From contig JAEZLY010000172.1 in the NCBI GenBank assembly GCA_023414985.1, positions 1-5,814 of the forward strand: a stretch of 5,814 nucleotides of DNA, written 5' to 3'. The notes below the pieces were generated by a model, which saw only the letters and a list, made by a program, of their open reading frames with translations, searched no databases and was not told the DNA's origin. Below are positions 1 through 5,814 of this stretch, one piece after another (the stretch's first letter is position 1; every line of letters begins with the position of its first letter). Made by a program: the position numbers and the translations under genes. This DNA comes from Bacillota bacterium. GTDB taxonomy: Bacteria > Bacillota > Clostridia > Lachnospirales > Lachnospiraceae.

Positions 1-666
1 TTCGTCTTCTGCTGACAGTTTACATAGGCTTCCTCCGCGAAGAGGTTCCATCACCCATACCGGAATATGATATTCCTCTGCAAGCGTGACCTTTGCTTTC
101 GCATTCTGAAATGACCAGTCCAGATAGTTCAATTGTATCTGGCAAAACTCCATCTTATCGCCATACACCTCAAGAAAACGCTTCATAACCTCATAGCTTC
201 CATGAACAGAAAAGCCAAGATGACGGATGCGGCCATTCTCTCTTTGTTTTACCAGGTAATCGTAAATGCCATACTTCGGATCCAGATAAGCATCTATATT
301 CATCTCACAGACATTATGGATCAGATAGAAATCAAAATACGCTACTCTGCATTTCTTTAACTGTTCTTCAAAAATCATCTTAACCTTTGCCCAATTAGAA
401 GGATCGTATCCCGGAAATTTAGTTGCCAAATAATAGCTTTCCCGCGGATATTGGCTTAAGGCTCTTCCTATCACCACCTCGGATTGTCCGTCATGATACC
501 CCCAGGCTGTATCAAAGTAATTCACGCCATGCCCTATTGCATAAGCAACCATTCGATCTGTTTCTTTCTCGTCAATATTAGAATACATTCCATCAATGAT
601 TGGAAGACGCATCGCCCCCATACCTAAAGCAGACAACTTCAAATCTTGAAATTCTTTATAGATCAT
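1..666 (-). CDS. Aldo/keto reductase, N-terminal 222 residues (3' end beyond window)
   Basis: This is an NADPH-type aldo/keto reductase, a cytoplasmic (beta/alpha)8-barrel enzyme that reduces aldehydes and ketones to alcohols. The translation opens MIYKEFQDLKLSALGMGAMRLP, the family's first strand and Gly-rich turn. All four residues of the catalytic tetrad are recognisable: Asp52 and Tyr57 in FDTAWGYHDGQSE, Lys83 in LATKFPG and His117 in YLIHN. Later family blocks are also present: GRIRHLGFSVHG (about 145-156), QIQLNYLDW (176-184) and the cofactor-side VMEPLRGG (205-212). The ATG at 666-664 is preceded by an AAAGGGG Shine-Dalgarno about 8 nt upstream, which supports this start. The frame is open to base 1, so the gene is cut by the window edge and not broken. 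Relatives with this opening are often about 370 residues with a C-terminal 4Fe-4S cluster region, but that part is not visible here. The gene is divergent from a MerR regulator that probably controls it. The substrate is unknown. Confidence 0.95.
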   Translation of the reverse strand, partial: MIYKEFQDLKLSALGMGAMRLPIIDGMYSNIDEKETDRMVAYAIGHGVNYFDTAWGYHDGQSEVVIGRALSQYPRESYYLATKFPGYDPSNWAKVKMIFEEQLKKCRVAYFDFYLIHNVCEMNIDAYLDPKYGIYDYLVKQRENGRIRHLGFSVHGSYEVMKRFLEVYGDKMEFCQIQLNYLDWSFQNAKAKVTLAEEYHIPVWVMEPLRGGSLCKLSAEDE

Positions 667-725
667 TTTCTTTACCCCTTTATTCTATTATTTTTCCCGT
701 TAGGCATTTCCCAGTAGCCCATCTG

Positions 726-767
726 AAAAGAAAAAGCGCTTTCCATACTTGAAAGATTTTTTCTTTT
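726..767 (-). other. AT-rich hairpin in the reductase mRNA leader
   Basis: On the plus strand AAAAGAAAAA (726-735) is the exact reverse complement of TTTTTCTTTT (758-767). Nested inside, CTTTC (739-743) pairs with GAAAG (751-755) around a 7-nt loop. Together they make an imperfect stem of 15 base pairs interrupted by a small internal loop. If the reductase transcript starts near 774, the hairpin begins within about 7 nt of the 5' end, and its 3' arm is U-rich in that transcript. It might protect the mRNA end or act as an attenuator. The stem is A/T-dominated and therefore weak, so function is only a guess. Confidence 0.45.
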
Positions 768-780
768 GCTGTATTATATC

Positions 781-811
781 ATCATACATCCTAAACCTAA
801 CTTTAGGTCAA
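781..811 (-). promoter_or_regulatory. MerR-type promoter (19-bp spacer) for the aldo/keto reductase
   Basis: Read on the minus strand, a -35 box TTGACC (811-806) is followed by exactly 19 bp (805-787) and a -10 box TATGAT (786-781). Overlong 19-20 bp spacers are the signature of promoters activated by MerR-family proteins, which untwist the DNA so that RNA polymerase can engage both boxes. The promoter points at the reductase and lies beside a MerR gene, so the assignment is coherent. The predicted start is near 774, giving a leader of roughly 108 nt. An alternative extended -10, TGATATAAT (781-773), overlaps the region but has no -35 at normal spacing; it could give some MerR-independent transcription. 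Confidence 0.75.
790..807. promoter_or_regulatory. Probable MerR operator: inverted repeat in the promoter spacer
   Basis: On the plus strand CCTAAA (790-795) and TTTAGG (802-807) form a perfect 6-bp inverted repeat separated by 6 bp. It lies inside the 19-bp spacer and overlaps the end of the -35 box, the placement expected of a MerR-family operator. An overlapping shorter repeat (TTAGG/CCTAA) uses some of the same bases, so the exact arm assignment is uncertain. The binding protein is inferred to be the adjacent MerR product. Confidence 0.65.
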
Positions 812-859
812 TAGTTTTTGTGATTATTTTTAATTATTTTTATTTTATTGGAGGTAGTT

Positions 860-1306
860 ATGACATACTCAATTGGAGAAGTATCAGAAATGCTTGCTAT
901 ATCCATATCTACACTGCGGTATTACGACAAGGAAGGACTTCTTCCACTCATTAACAGAACCTCCGGAAACATACGTAGATTCGATGAAACTGATATTGAG
1001 TGCCTGAAAATGATTGAGTGTTTAAAAACAACCGGTATGCAGATCAAAGATATCAAGCTTTTTTTTGAATGGTGTGAAGAAGGTGATTCTACCATAGAAA
1101 AGCGTTACAATTTGTTCATCGTGCAGAAAGAAAAGACCGAGAAACAAATTGCTCTTATGCAAAATGCTCTCGATCGTATTAATTACAAATGTGAGTATTA
1201 TCGAATTGCGAAAGAAAAAGGAAGCACAAATGATCCCGGCCTACGGGAAGAACTGGCAATGAAATTCCTCTCAGAACATAAAAACAACACTGAAGCTACG
1301 GAATAA
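860..1306 (+). CDS. MerR-family transcriptional regulator, AdhR/NmlR-like (thiol-based aldehyde sensor type)
   Basis: This is a 148-residue DNA-binding activator/repressor. The N-terminal winged helix-turn-helix reads MTYSIGEVSEMLAISISTL followed by RYYDKEGLL (about 20-28) and the wing R-TSGNIRRFDETD (33-45). A long dimerisation helix follows (about 76-120, rich in Lys/Glu/Gln). The segment IECLKTTGMQIKDIK (52-66) matches the AdhR/NmlR branch, whose conserved cysteine here is Cys54; further cysteines are Cys48, Cys72 and Cys111. There is no C-terminal metal-binding Cys pair as in CueR or ZntR, which argues against metal sensing. The ATG at 860 is chosen over an upstream in-frame TTG at 848 because GGAGG (850-854) lies 5 nt before it and would fall inside the longer reading. 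The divergent aldo/keto reductase, with a 19-bp-spacer promoter, is the likely target. Electrophile or aldehyde sensing is inferred from the family; the inducer is unknown. Confidence 0.92.
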   Translation: MTYSIGEVSEMLAISISTLRYYDKEGLLPLINRTSGNIRRFDETDIECLKMIECLKTTGMQIKDIKLFFEWCEEGDSTIEKRYNLFIVQKEKTEKQIALMQNALDRINYKCEYYRIAKEKGSTNDPGLREELAMKFLSEHKNNTEATE

Positions 1307-1322
1307 AGGGCAAGTATCCATC

Positions 1323-2495
1323 TTATCTCAAGGTAATGTATCCCTTCAGCTTTTTATTTACAACAGATCTGTTCCCGATTTTTAAGCCAATCAGCTCCTC
1401 CAGAGAGGTAAGATACACCTTCTGACCTTCCTCGATAAAAAGAGAGATCAGACGTCTCATCATCTTCTTCGCCTCCGGGTTCATGTTCTTATAAGCCTTC
1501 AGCATATTGTTGGCGGCAGTCAGCTTATCACTGGAGATACCGCTGACCGTAACCAGACCGGAAGCGTAAAAAATCTCGAATAATTCTTCTACAAAGGTAG
1601 CCCGCTCCTCTACCGAGATTCTGCTTAGCCAATGGCTCAGCGTGCGGTTCAGGATGATACTGGATTTCATAAGTCCCGGCTGATACACAAAATGATTACC
1701 TAATACCTCCCAAGAAAAAGCATTATGCCCTCCGATTCCCCGTTGATTACTATTTACAATCTCATACTCCTCCAGATGCTCCATTAGAATTCCCACTACA
1801 GAGGATTTGGGGACAATGGTATGTATCTTCGGCAGAATTCGATGGTAGCCCGCACTCTCCAGAAATTTCTCCTGGAATCCGGGGCCATCATTATTATACA
1901 CAGCGATAATTCTCTCCTGCACTTCCTGTAAGGAGGCTGCCGAATAAACCGCAAGATTTCCTCCCTTGGAATGTCCTCCAAGATAAATTTCTCCGGCCAA
2001 TGTCTCAATAATGTAGGTAACATATGCAATAGCGTCCTTCTGTGCCTGTACCTCTTCCAGAAAGCTCATTTGAAAATCCTCTTTCCAACCCGCCAGCATG
2101 TCATCCGTTCCGCGAAATGCAATATAATGCAATTGGTCATGAAGGGAGAATACAATCGCGGAGAATTGCTCTGAATTATCCTGATCAATTCTGTTAATAT
2201 AACAGGACAGCTCCAGGGAGCCAAAACGCTTCGTCGCGGCAGCTTCCAGCAGGAGTTTGGGTATCTGAACAAAAAACGGATTTTTAGTGCGCGGAGCCTC
2301 CATATCAATGGAATCATAAGCCTGCCTGGCGATATCCGTAAGAAAGACACGTTCCGATTTCCTTTCAAAGGGAACGATACCGTCAAACTCGATATAGGCT
2401 AAGGTAGATAGAATTAAATTATCCACTTCGTTAAAGCCATCCTGTGAGAAGCTTAAATCTCCACGCCATTTCAAATAATCCATGATATTATGCAT
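1323..2495 (-). CDS. Mbeg1-like / DUF2974 alpha/beta hydrolase (putative serine esterase/lipase)
   Basis: This 390-residue protein belongs to the Mbeg1-like (DUF2974) lipase-fold family, which is widespread in Firmicutes and poorly characterised. The N-terminus (MHNIMDYLKWRGDLSFSQDG then FNEVDNLILSTLAYIEFDG) is the family hallmark. A class-3-lipase-like core follows: YIAFRGTDD (about 124-132), GWKEDFQM, and the nucleophile elbow GGHSKGG with Ser176. Asp203 in NNDGPGF and His257 in GHNAFSW are good candidates to complete the triad. No signal peptide or membrane segment is evident, so it is probably cytoplasmic. The ATG at 2495 is preferred over an upstream in-frame TTG at 2531, because family similarity begins at MHNIMDYL and a GGAAGG site lies 11 nt before it, whereas the TTG has no clear Shine-Dalgarno. 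It begins 43 nt after the cobO-type stop, consistent with co-transcription. The substrate is unknown. Confidence 0.88.
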   Translation of the reverse strand: MHNIMDYLKWRGDLSFSQDGFNEVDNLILSTLAYIEFDGIVPFERKSERVFLTDIARQAYDSIDMEAPRTKNPFFVQIPKLLLEAAATKRFGSLELSCYINRIDQDNSEQFSAIVFSLHDQLHYIAFRGTDDMLAGWKEDFQMSFLEEVQAQKDAIAYVTYIIETLAGEIYLGGHSKGGNLAVYSAASLQEVQERIIAVYNNDGPGFQEKFLESAGYHRILPKIHTIVPKSSVVGILMEHLEEYEIVNSNQRGIGGHNAFSWEVLGNHFVYQPGLMKSSIILNRTLSHWLSRISVEERATFVEELFEIFYASGLVTVSGISSDKLTAANNMLKAYKNMNPEAKKMMRRLISLFIEEGQKVYLTSLEELIGLKIGNRSVVNKKLKGYITLR

Positions 2496-2538
2496 CCTGT
2501 CACCATCCTTCCTCTCAGAACCTTTTCCCAACGAACGA

Positions 2539-3063
2539 TTAATTCTCTATTCCATTTCTCGCTTTCATCCCCTGATCAAAGGGATGCTTCACTTTTCTCA
2601 TATTCGATACATAATCTGCCAACTCGACCAACTCCGTGCCGGGATTTCTTCCGGTCATGACAACTTCAAGCTGCTCCGGCTTATTTCTCAGGAAATCCAG
2701 CAGTAGATCCTGTGGAATCATATGAAGATGATAGGCATCGATAACTTCATCCAGAATAAGCAGCCGGTAATCTTCGACAACAATCCTGTCAATCGCAGTA
2801 TGAAAAAGCCTTTCATAGGACTCCTGCGCCTTCTTCTTTGTCTCTTCCGTCATATCCCAATAGAAACCGAAATTCTCTTCGGAGTGGAGCATATCAATCA
2901 GATCGATCTTTTTCAATATTTTCAGCTCATTGGAGCAGTTACTTTTCATGAACTGAACGAGCAGTACCTTACCTCCGCTACCGGCGCAGCGGACTGCAAG
3001 ACCGATTGCAGCCGTTGTCTTTCCTTTACCGTCCCCTTCATAAATATGAATTAATCCCTTCAT
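2539..3063 (-). CDS. cobO: Cob(I)alamin adenosyltransferase, CobA/CobO/BtuR type
   Basis: This 174-residue cytoplasmic enzyme transfers the 5'-deoxyadenosyl group of ATP to reduced cobalamin or corrinoid, making adenosylcobalamin for de novo synthesis or salvage. The family's unusual P-loop GDGKGKTTAA lies at residues 10-19. Other family blocks are LLILDEVIDA (101-110), VVMTGRNPGTELVELADYV (about 134-152) and the C-terminal KHPFDQGMKARNGIE (159-173). The GFYW segment (66-69) corresponds to the GFTW of Salmonella CobA, whose Phe and Trp displace the lower ligand of cobalamin, so the active site looks intact. Length is within the family's usual 170-200. The ATG at 3063 has a GAGAGG Shine-Dalgarno 5-6 nt upstream. 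It sits 67 nt after the Lhr stop codon and upstream of the Mbeg1-like gene on the same strand. No cobalamin riboswitch or other cobalamin gene is visible in the window. Confidence 0.95.
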   Translation of the reverse strand: MKGLIHIYEGDGKGKTTAAIGLAVRCAGSGGKVLLVQFMKSNCSNELKILKKIDLIDMLHSEENFGFYWDMTEETKKKAQESYERLFHTAIDRIVVEDYRLLILDEVIDAYHLHMIPQDLLLDFLRNKPEQLEVVMTGRNPGTELVELADYVSNMRKVKHPFDQGMKARNGIEN

Positions 3064-3130
3064 GCTAACCTCTCAGTGTCTTAGGCAGATTACATTAGAC
3101 TGCTACAATAATTGATACCCATATTATATC

Positions 3131-5814
3131 CTACCGATACAGGACATAATCCTGCAGCTCCCGTTTGAAGCCTGCGTTTCCAAGCTCTTCCGCAAATTCC
3201 TTCTGATATTCCTTTAGAATCAGCCGGTTTGTAACAGGATAGATCTTCTTCTTCATAAAGTCCCGTACCAGGCTTGTCAGGGAAGCAGACAACACATCTG
3301 CTTCAAATACTCTGAGTGTCTTTCCCTGCCGTTCCAGTACCGCAACCGGAATGCCATCCTTCAGAGCTACAGCCGTTCCGGCAATATTCATAAAAGCTCT
3401 GTCAGGCATATGAGGAAGGCACTTTCCCCAAGGCTGGGCAGGATCAATAGCTGACAGCCAGATAATATCTTCCTCTTTATGCTCCAGAGCAAGCAGGGTT
3501 CCGGCATAATCCTTCTCCCGAATAAACTGGATTCCGGATAAGCCTTGAATAAAGTATCCTCTGCGTACCCTTCCGGTATACTCCCAGACGCGTAGGGTCT
3601 CCAGCGCTGCCCCCCAGGGAATGCCTTGGATTGTCTCACGACTGAGAATGATTGCATTGTCAAATGCCCGTTCCAGCTGCTGCTCTACGGTCAGTACACG
3701 CAGCGGTCGAAGGACCTCCCATCGCCCTGTTGTCATAGCTTTCGATCTGGCGCCTATTTTTTGCTTCAAGGTTCCTTTGTTCAGCTTCTCCCGGTTAATC
3801 CACTGGCGTACCGGCATGAAGCTGTCTGCACTTACAAGTCCCTTCTCAGCCAGTCCGAGCAGAATATCATAGGGGGATTCACCCTCCAGAACATTGGTCA
3901 ATCTCTGCATAAAGCTTGCTCCCCGCTTCAACAAAGCTTCATAAATTGCTTTCTCCTTCCCCATCAAGCCTTCTGCTGTATCGGAAAGATCGGCATCCCA
4001 GTCAATGTCCTCATATCTATGAAAGCTTAGTCCTTCCTCCTGATTTAAGTGCCAGATATAATTTCCACCGGAAAGCAAGGTATCCATAAGCTCGCTTCGG
4101 TATGCTCCGACCCGTCCCGGTAGTAAGATGCTCTCCCATATGGCCGCAGGATAAACCATATCACTGAAGCCCTTCATTGCCGCATCCAATTGCTGCTCGG
4201 GCGGAGCTGCAATTCTGGTACGTCTGGCTAGCATCGCCGCATAACGTTCTGAAGGGACTGTTTTAGCCATAGCTCGCCTGTATTTAATCGTTTCTCTCCG
4301 AGCTCGGTCGTACAATTCAAAATGATAATATAGTCCGTCATTTTCTTTCGCTTTCTCTTGTTCCCGAAGGGAAGTCAGAAGCTTCTGTGCTGTCTCGACC
4401 GTCCACAGGTAGCGCTCCGCCACCAGTTCTGCGGTCTGAGCTCCCCGATATCTGAGCAATCGTAGGACAATCGCGTTTCTTGCTTCTTCCTCTCCGCCGG
4501 AAAAGGCCCGGTTATATTTCTCCTCCTGCTCCGCTGCAATCCATAATCCGGGTTCGATATATTTCACCTGCTCCTGTGCAGCCAGCTTCTCCAGCCAATC
4601 AATCGGAATATCCAGCTCACCGGCGATGATATCTCCTTCAATCATGAGAAGGGTGTGCAGCTGCTGTTCATCCTCCGGAAGCTTCGTCCTCTGCGTTACT
4701 CGTTCCAATTGCTCCTGAGATGGCTCCAGTAAATTAGCCTGCTTCAATAATTCTTCCGTAACATGCTTAATTCCAATCGGTGTAGGCGAATAGTCATACA
4801 TCATCGCAGCCTCCGTCTGTTGACGTAGGAGGAAGGACATCGGTGATGGCATATCCATATACATCTCACAAATCTGTATGGTTCCGGCCTGTATTCCCTT
4901 CAGGACATATTCCACACCGGCAAGATCCCAGTAATCCTCCAGACATTCTCTTCTGGTTTCCCGGATCAATGGATGTCTTTCATACTGGATCAGATTATCC
5001 AGCATCTCAGCACTGCGCATACGCTGTACCCAGAGAGGCTGACGTCCGGCCTTTCGGATTCCCATCATCAATGCATGTGCCGTATTATATCGAAAGGTCA
5101 TATTGAATACCGGTGTAGCCGGAAGCAATGCCTCCAGAATCGGCTTCGCTGCTTCCGGCCTGATTCCCTGTATCAGTCCCTCAGGGAAGACACATTCCCC
5201 ATAGGGGAACAGTAAGATCCCGTCGTTATCGTCCACATAAGCGATATTGGTTCCGATCAGACGATTGGCTGCTTCCTGTAATAGTACCGCAAGCGGTGCG
5301 TTTACCTGCCGTCCGAAGACGGAATGGAACATCACTTCAGGAAGACCTGTTTCATCTTTAAAATGCTCTACGATAATCGTACGGTCATCCGGCAGAATGC
5401 CCGTGGCTTCCAGCTGATTCTTGATAAATTCCTGTGCTGCACTTGCAGCTGCTCCATCGAGCCCCAGCCGGTCAAGTTCATCAAAGATCTGGTCTGTGGC
5501 ATAAGCATTATTCAACATGCGCAGGATAGCTCCGAAGGCTAAGCCGGTCTGAAGTCCCCTTCCTCTGATATCCCCCTTCCAGAAGGGCAGCCTTGCACCG
5601 TAGACACTTGCCTGGGTCACAAATACGGAATCTTTCCCGATCTTTGTAATCTGCCAGGCAAAGGTTCCCAGCATGAAACGGTCTCCAACCCGGGATTCGA
5701 ATACAAATTCTTCGTCAAGCTCACCAAGCTTTACGCCGGTCTCCGACTTTACAGCATATAAGCCCTTATCCGGTATGGTTCCACCGGCGGATACCGCCAG
5801 CATCCGGCTGTAAG
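3131..5814 (-). CDS. lhr: Lhr-type (large helicase-related) DEAD/DEAH-box helicase, C-terminal ~894 codons (5' end beyond window)
   Basis: This is the C-terminal part of an Lhr superfamily-2 helicase, an ATP-driven 3'-5' translocase that unwinds DNA and RNA:DNA hybrids and is linked to DNA repair. The frame is open to the right edge: codons before the ATG at 5803 read Y-S-R with no stop, so that ATG is internal. Numbering from it, the piece starts in AGGTIPDKGLYAV (6-18), then GELDEEFVFESRVGD (27-41) and RLPFWKGD (71-78), the beta-barrel/DEAD-associated region. QPLWVQRMRSAEML (255-268) and RRECLEDYWDLAGVE (284-298) belong to the Lhr core. The long extension follows, with winged-helix-like segments: YPAAIWESILLPGRVGAY (551-568), VRRGYFIQGLSGIQF (746-760) and SAIDPAQPWG (784-793). 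These match the C-terminal domain of full-length bacterial Lhr (about 1,500 residues) and not the short Lhr-core form. ATPase motifs I-VI lie outside the window. The reading frame is uninterrupted. Confidence 0.93.
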   Translation of the reverse strand, partial: YSRMLAVSAGGTIPDKGLYAVKSETGVKLGELDEEFVFESRVGDRFMLGTFAWQITKIGKDSVFVTQASVYGARLPFWKGDIRGRGLQTGLAFGAILRMLNNAYATDQIFDELDRLGLDGAAASAAQEFIKNQLEATGILPDDRTIIVEHFKDETGLPEVMFHSVFGRQVNAPLAVLLQEAANRLIGTNIAYVDDNDGILLFPYGECVFPEGLIQGIRPEAAKPILEALLPATPVFNMTFRYNTAHALMMGIRKAGRQPLWVQRMRSAEMLDNLIQYERHPLIRETRRECLEDYWDLAGVEYVLKGIQAGTIQICEMYMDMPSPMSFLLRQQTEAAMMYDYSPTPIGIKHVTEELLKQANLLEPSQEQLERVTQRTKLPEDEQQLHTLLMIEGDIIAGELDIPIDWLEKLAAQEQVKYIEPGLWIAAEQEEKYNRAFSGGEEEARNAIVLRLLRYRGAQTAELVAERYLWTVETAQKLLTSLREQEKAKENDGLYYHFELYDRARRETIKYRRAMAKTVPSERYAAMLARRTRIAAPPEQQLDAAMKGFSDMVYPAAIWESILLPGRVGAYRSELMDTLLSGGNYIWHLNQEEGLSFHRYEDIDWDADLSDTAEGLMGKEKAIYEALLKRGASFMQRLTNVLEGESPYDILLGLAEKGLVSADSFMPVRQWINREKLNKGTLKQKIGARSKAMTTGRWEVLRPLRVLTVEQQLERAFDNAIILSRETIQGIPWGAALETLRVWEYTGRVRRGYFIQGLSGIQFIREKDYAGTLLALEHKEEDIIWLSAIDPAQPWGKCLPHMPDRAFMNIAGTAVALKDGIPVAVLERQGKTLRVFEADVLSASLTSLVRDFMKKKIYPVTNRLILKEYQKEFAEELGNAGFKRELQDYVLYR

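Larger units (their letters stand above)
667..859. promoter_or_regulatory. Divergent intergenic region between aldo/keto reductase and merR-type gene
   Basis: This 193-bp AT-rich region separates the two divergent genes and contains no convincing coding sequence. It holds the Shine-Dalgarno of the reductase, a leader hairpin (726-767), a MerR-type promoter for the reductase (781-811) and the GGAGG Shine-Dalgarno of the regulator (850-854). I could not pick a convincing sigma-70 promoter for the plus-strand regulator; the stretch 812-849 is almost pure A/T and offers several weak -10-like hexamers. Confidence 0.85.

Noticed and set aside
133..360. A 75-codon plus-strand open frame over the left-edge gene
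   Set aside because: It lies antisense to the well-supported aldo/keto reductase, has no family resemblance and no good Shine-Dalgarno.
848..859. A longer MerR reading starting at TTG 848
   Set aside because: The GGAGG ribosome binding site at 850-854 would lie inside it, and family similarity starts at the ATG at 860.
1290..1363. Possible bidirectional terminator from CTGAAG (in merR's end) with CTTCAG and AAGGG with CCCTT
   Set aside because: The arms are short and the loop is over 30 nt, so a stable terminator hairpin is unlikely even though a TTTTTATTT run follows.
2496..2531. A 12-residue longer Mbeg1-like protein starting at TTG 2531
   Set aside because: The extra residues are charged and unlike the family, there is no clear Shine-Dalgarno before the TTG, and the usual family N-terminus begins at the ATG at 2495.
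3064..3130. A cobalamin riboswitch or terminator in the gap before the adenosyltransferase gene
   Set aside because: At 67 nt the gap is too short for a cobalamin riboswitch, and only a weak GCAG/CTGC pairing with no T-run is seen.
3123..3151. A TATAAT hexamer (minus strand, 3128-3123) as an internal promoter for the adenosyltransferase gene
   Set aside because: The -10 is perfect, but the hexamer at 17-bp spacing is GATTAT, a poor -35, and there is no extended TG, so it could be chance in an AT-rich gap.
3388..5542. Several open frames of 70-130 codons on both strands inside the helicase gene
   Set aside because: All overlap the continuous, family-matching Lhr frame and have no recognisable protein features of their own.
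5801..5803. ATG at 5803 as the true start of the helicase gene
   Set aside because: The frame stays open to the window edge, and the sequence starts in the middle of a conserved Lhr block, so the real start is outside the window.

Overview
The window looks like chromosomal DNA from a low-to-moderate GC Gram-positive bacterium of the Clostridia, most likely Lachnospiraceae-like. The grounds are strong purine-rich Shine-Dalgarno sites, the clostridial style of the cobalamin adenosyltransferase, a Mbeg1/DUF2974-type serine hydrolase, and an aldo/keto reductase of the type common in these anaerobes. This placement is inferred from protein style, not from a marker gene. No RNA gene, CRISPR array, insertion sequence or phage gene is visible.

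Layout: (1) Positions 1-666, minus strand, hold the N-terminal 222 residues of an aldo/keto reductase; its 3' end lies beyond the left edge. (2) Positions 667-859 form a divergent regulatory region. It contains a promoter facing the reductase with the 19-bp -35/-10 spacer typical of MerR-controlled promoters, an inverted repeat in that spacer, and a 42-nt AT-rich hairpin just after the predicted transcription start. (3) Positions 860-1306, plus strand, encode a MerR-family regulator of the thiol-based aldehyde-sensing (AdhR/NmlR-like) type, with a cysteine in the conserved CLK-TGM segment. (4) Positions 5814 down to 1323, minus strand, carry three genes in one direction: the C-terminal ~894 codons of a long Lhr-type helicase (open at the right edge), a CobO/CobA/BtuR cob(I)alamin adenosyltransferase, and a Mbeg1/DUF2974 alpha/beta hydrolase. 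The last of these converges on the MerR gene, with 16 nt between the stop codons.

Two functional units follow. The left one is a regulator-plus-target pair: MerR sits beside, and probably switches, the divergent reductase, plausibly in response to reactive aldehydes or other electrophiles. The right one is a leftward, possibly co-transcribed cluster that joins nucleic-acid repair or processing (Lhr), adenosylcobalamin formation (CobO) and an uncharacterised lipase-like hydrolase. The three have no evident shared pathway, so this grouping may be simple adjacency. I see no strong case for a wholly new system. The best leads are the MerR promoter architecture with its leader hairpin, and the long Lhr protein with its unusual neighbours.
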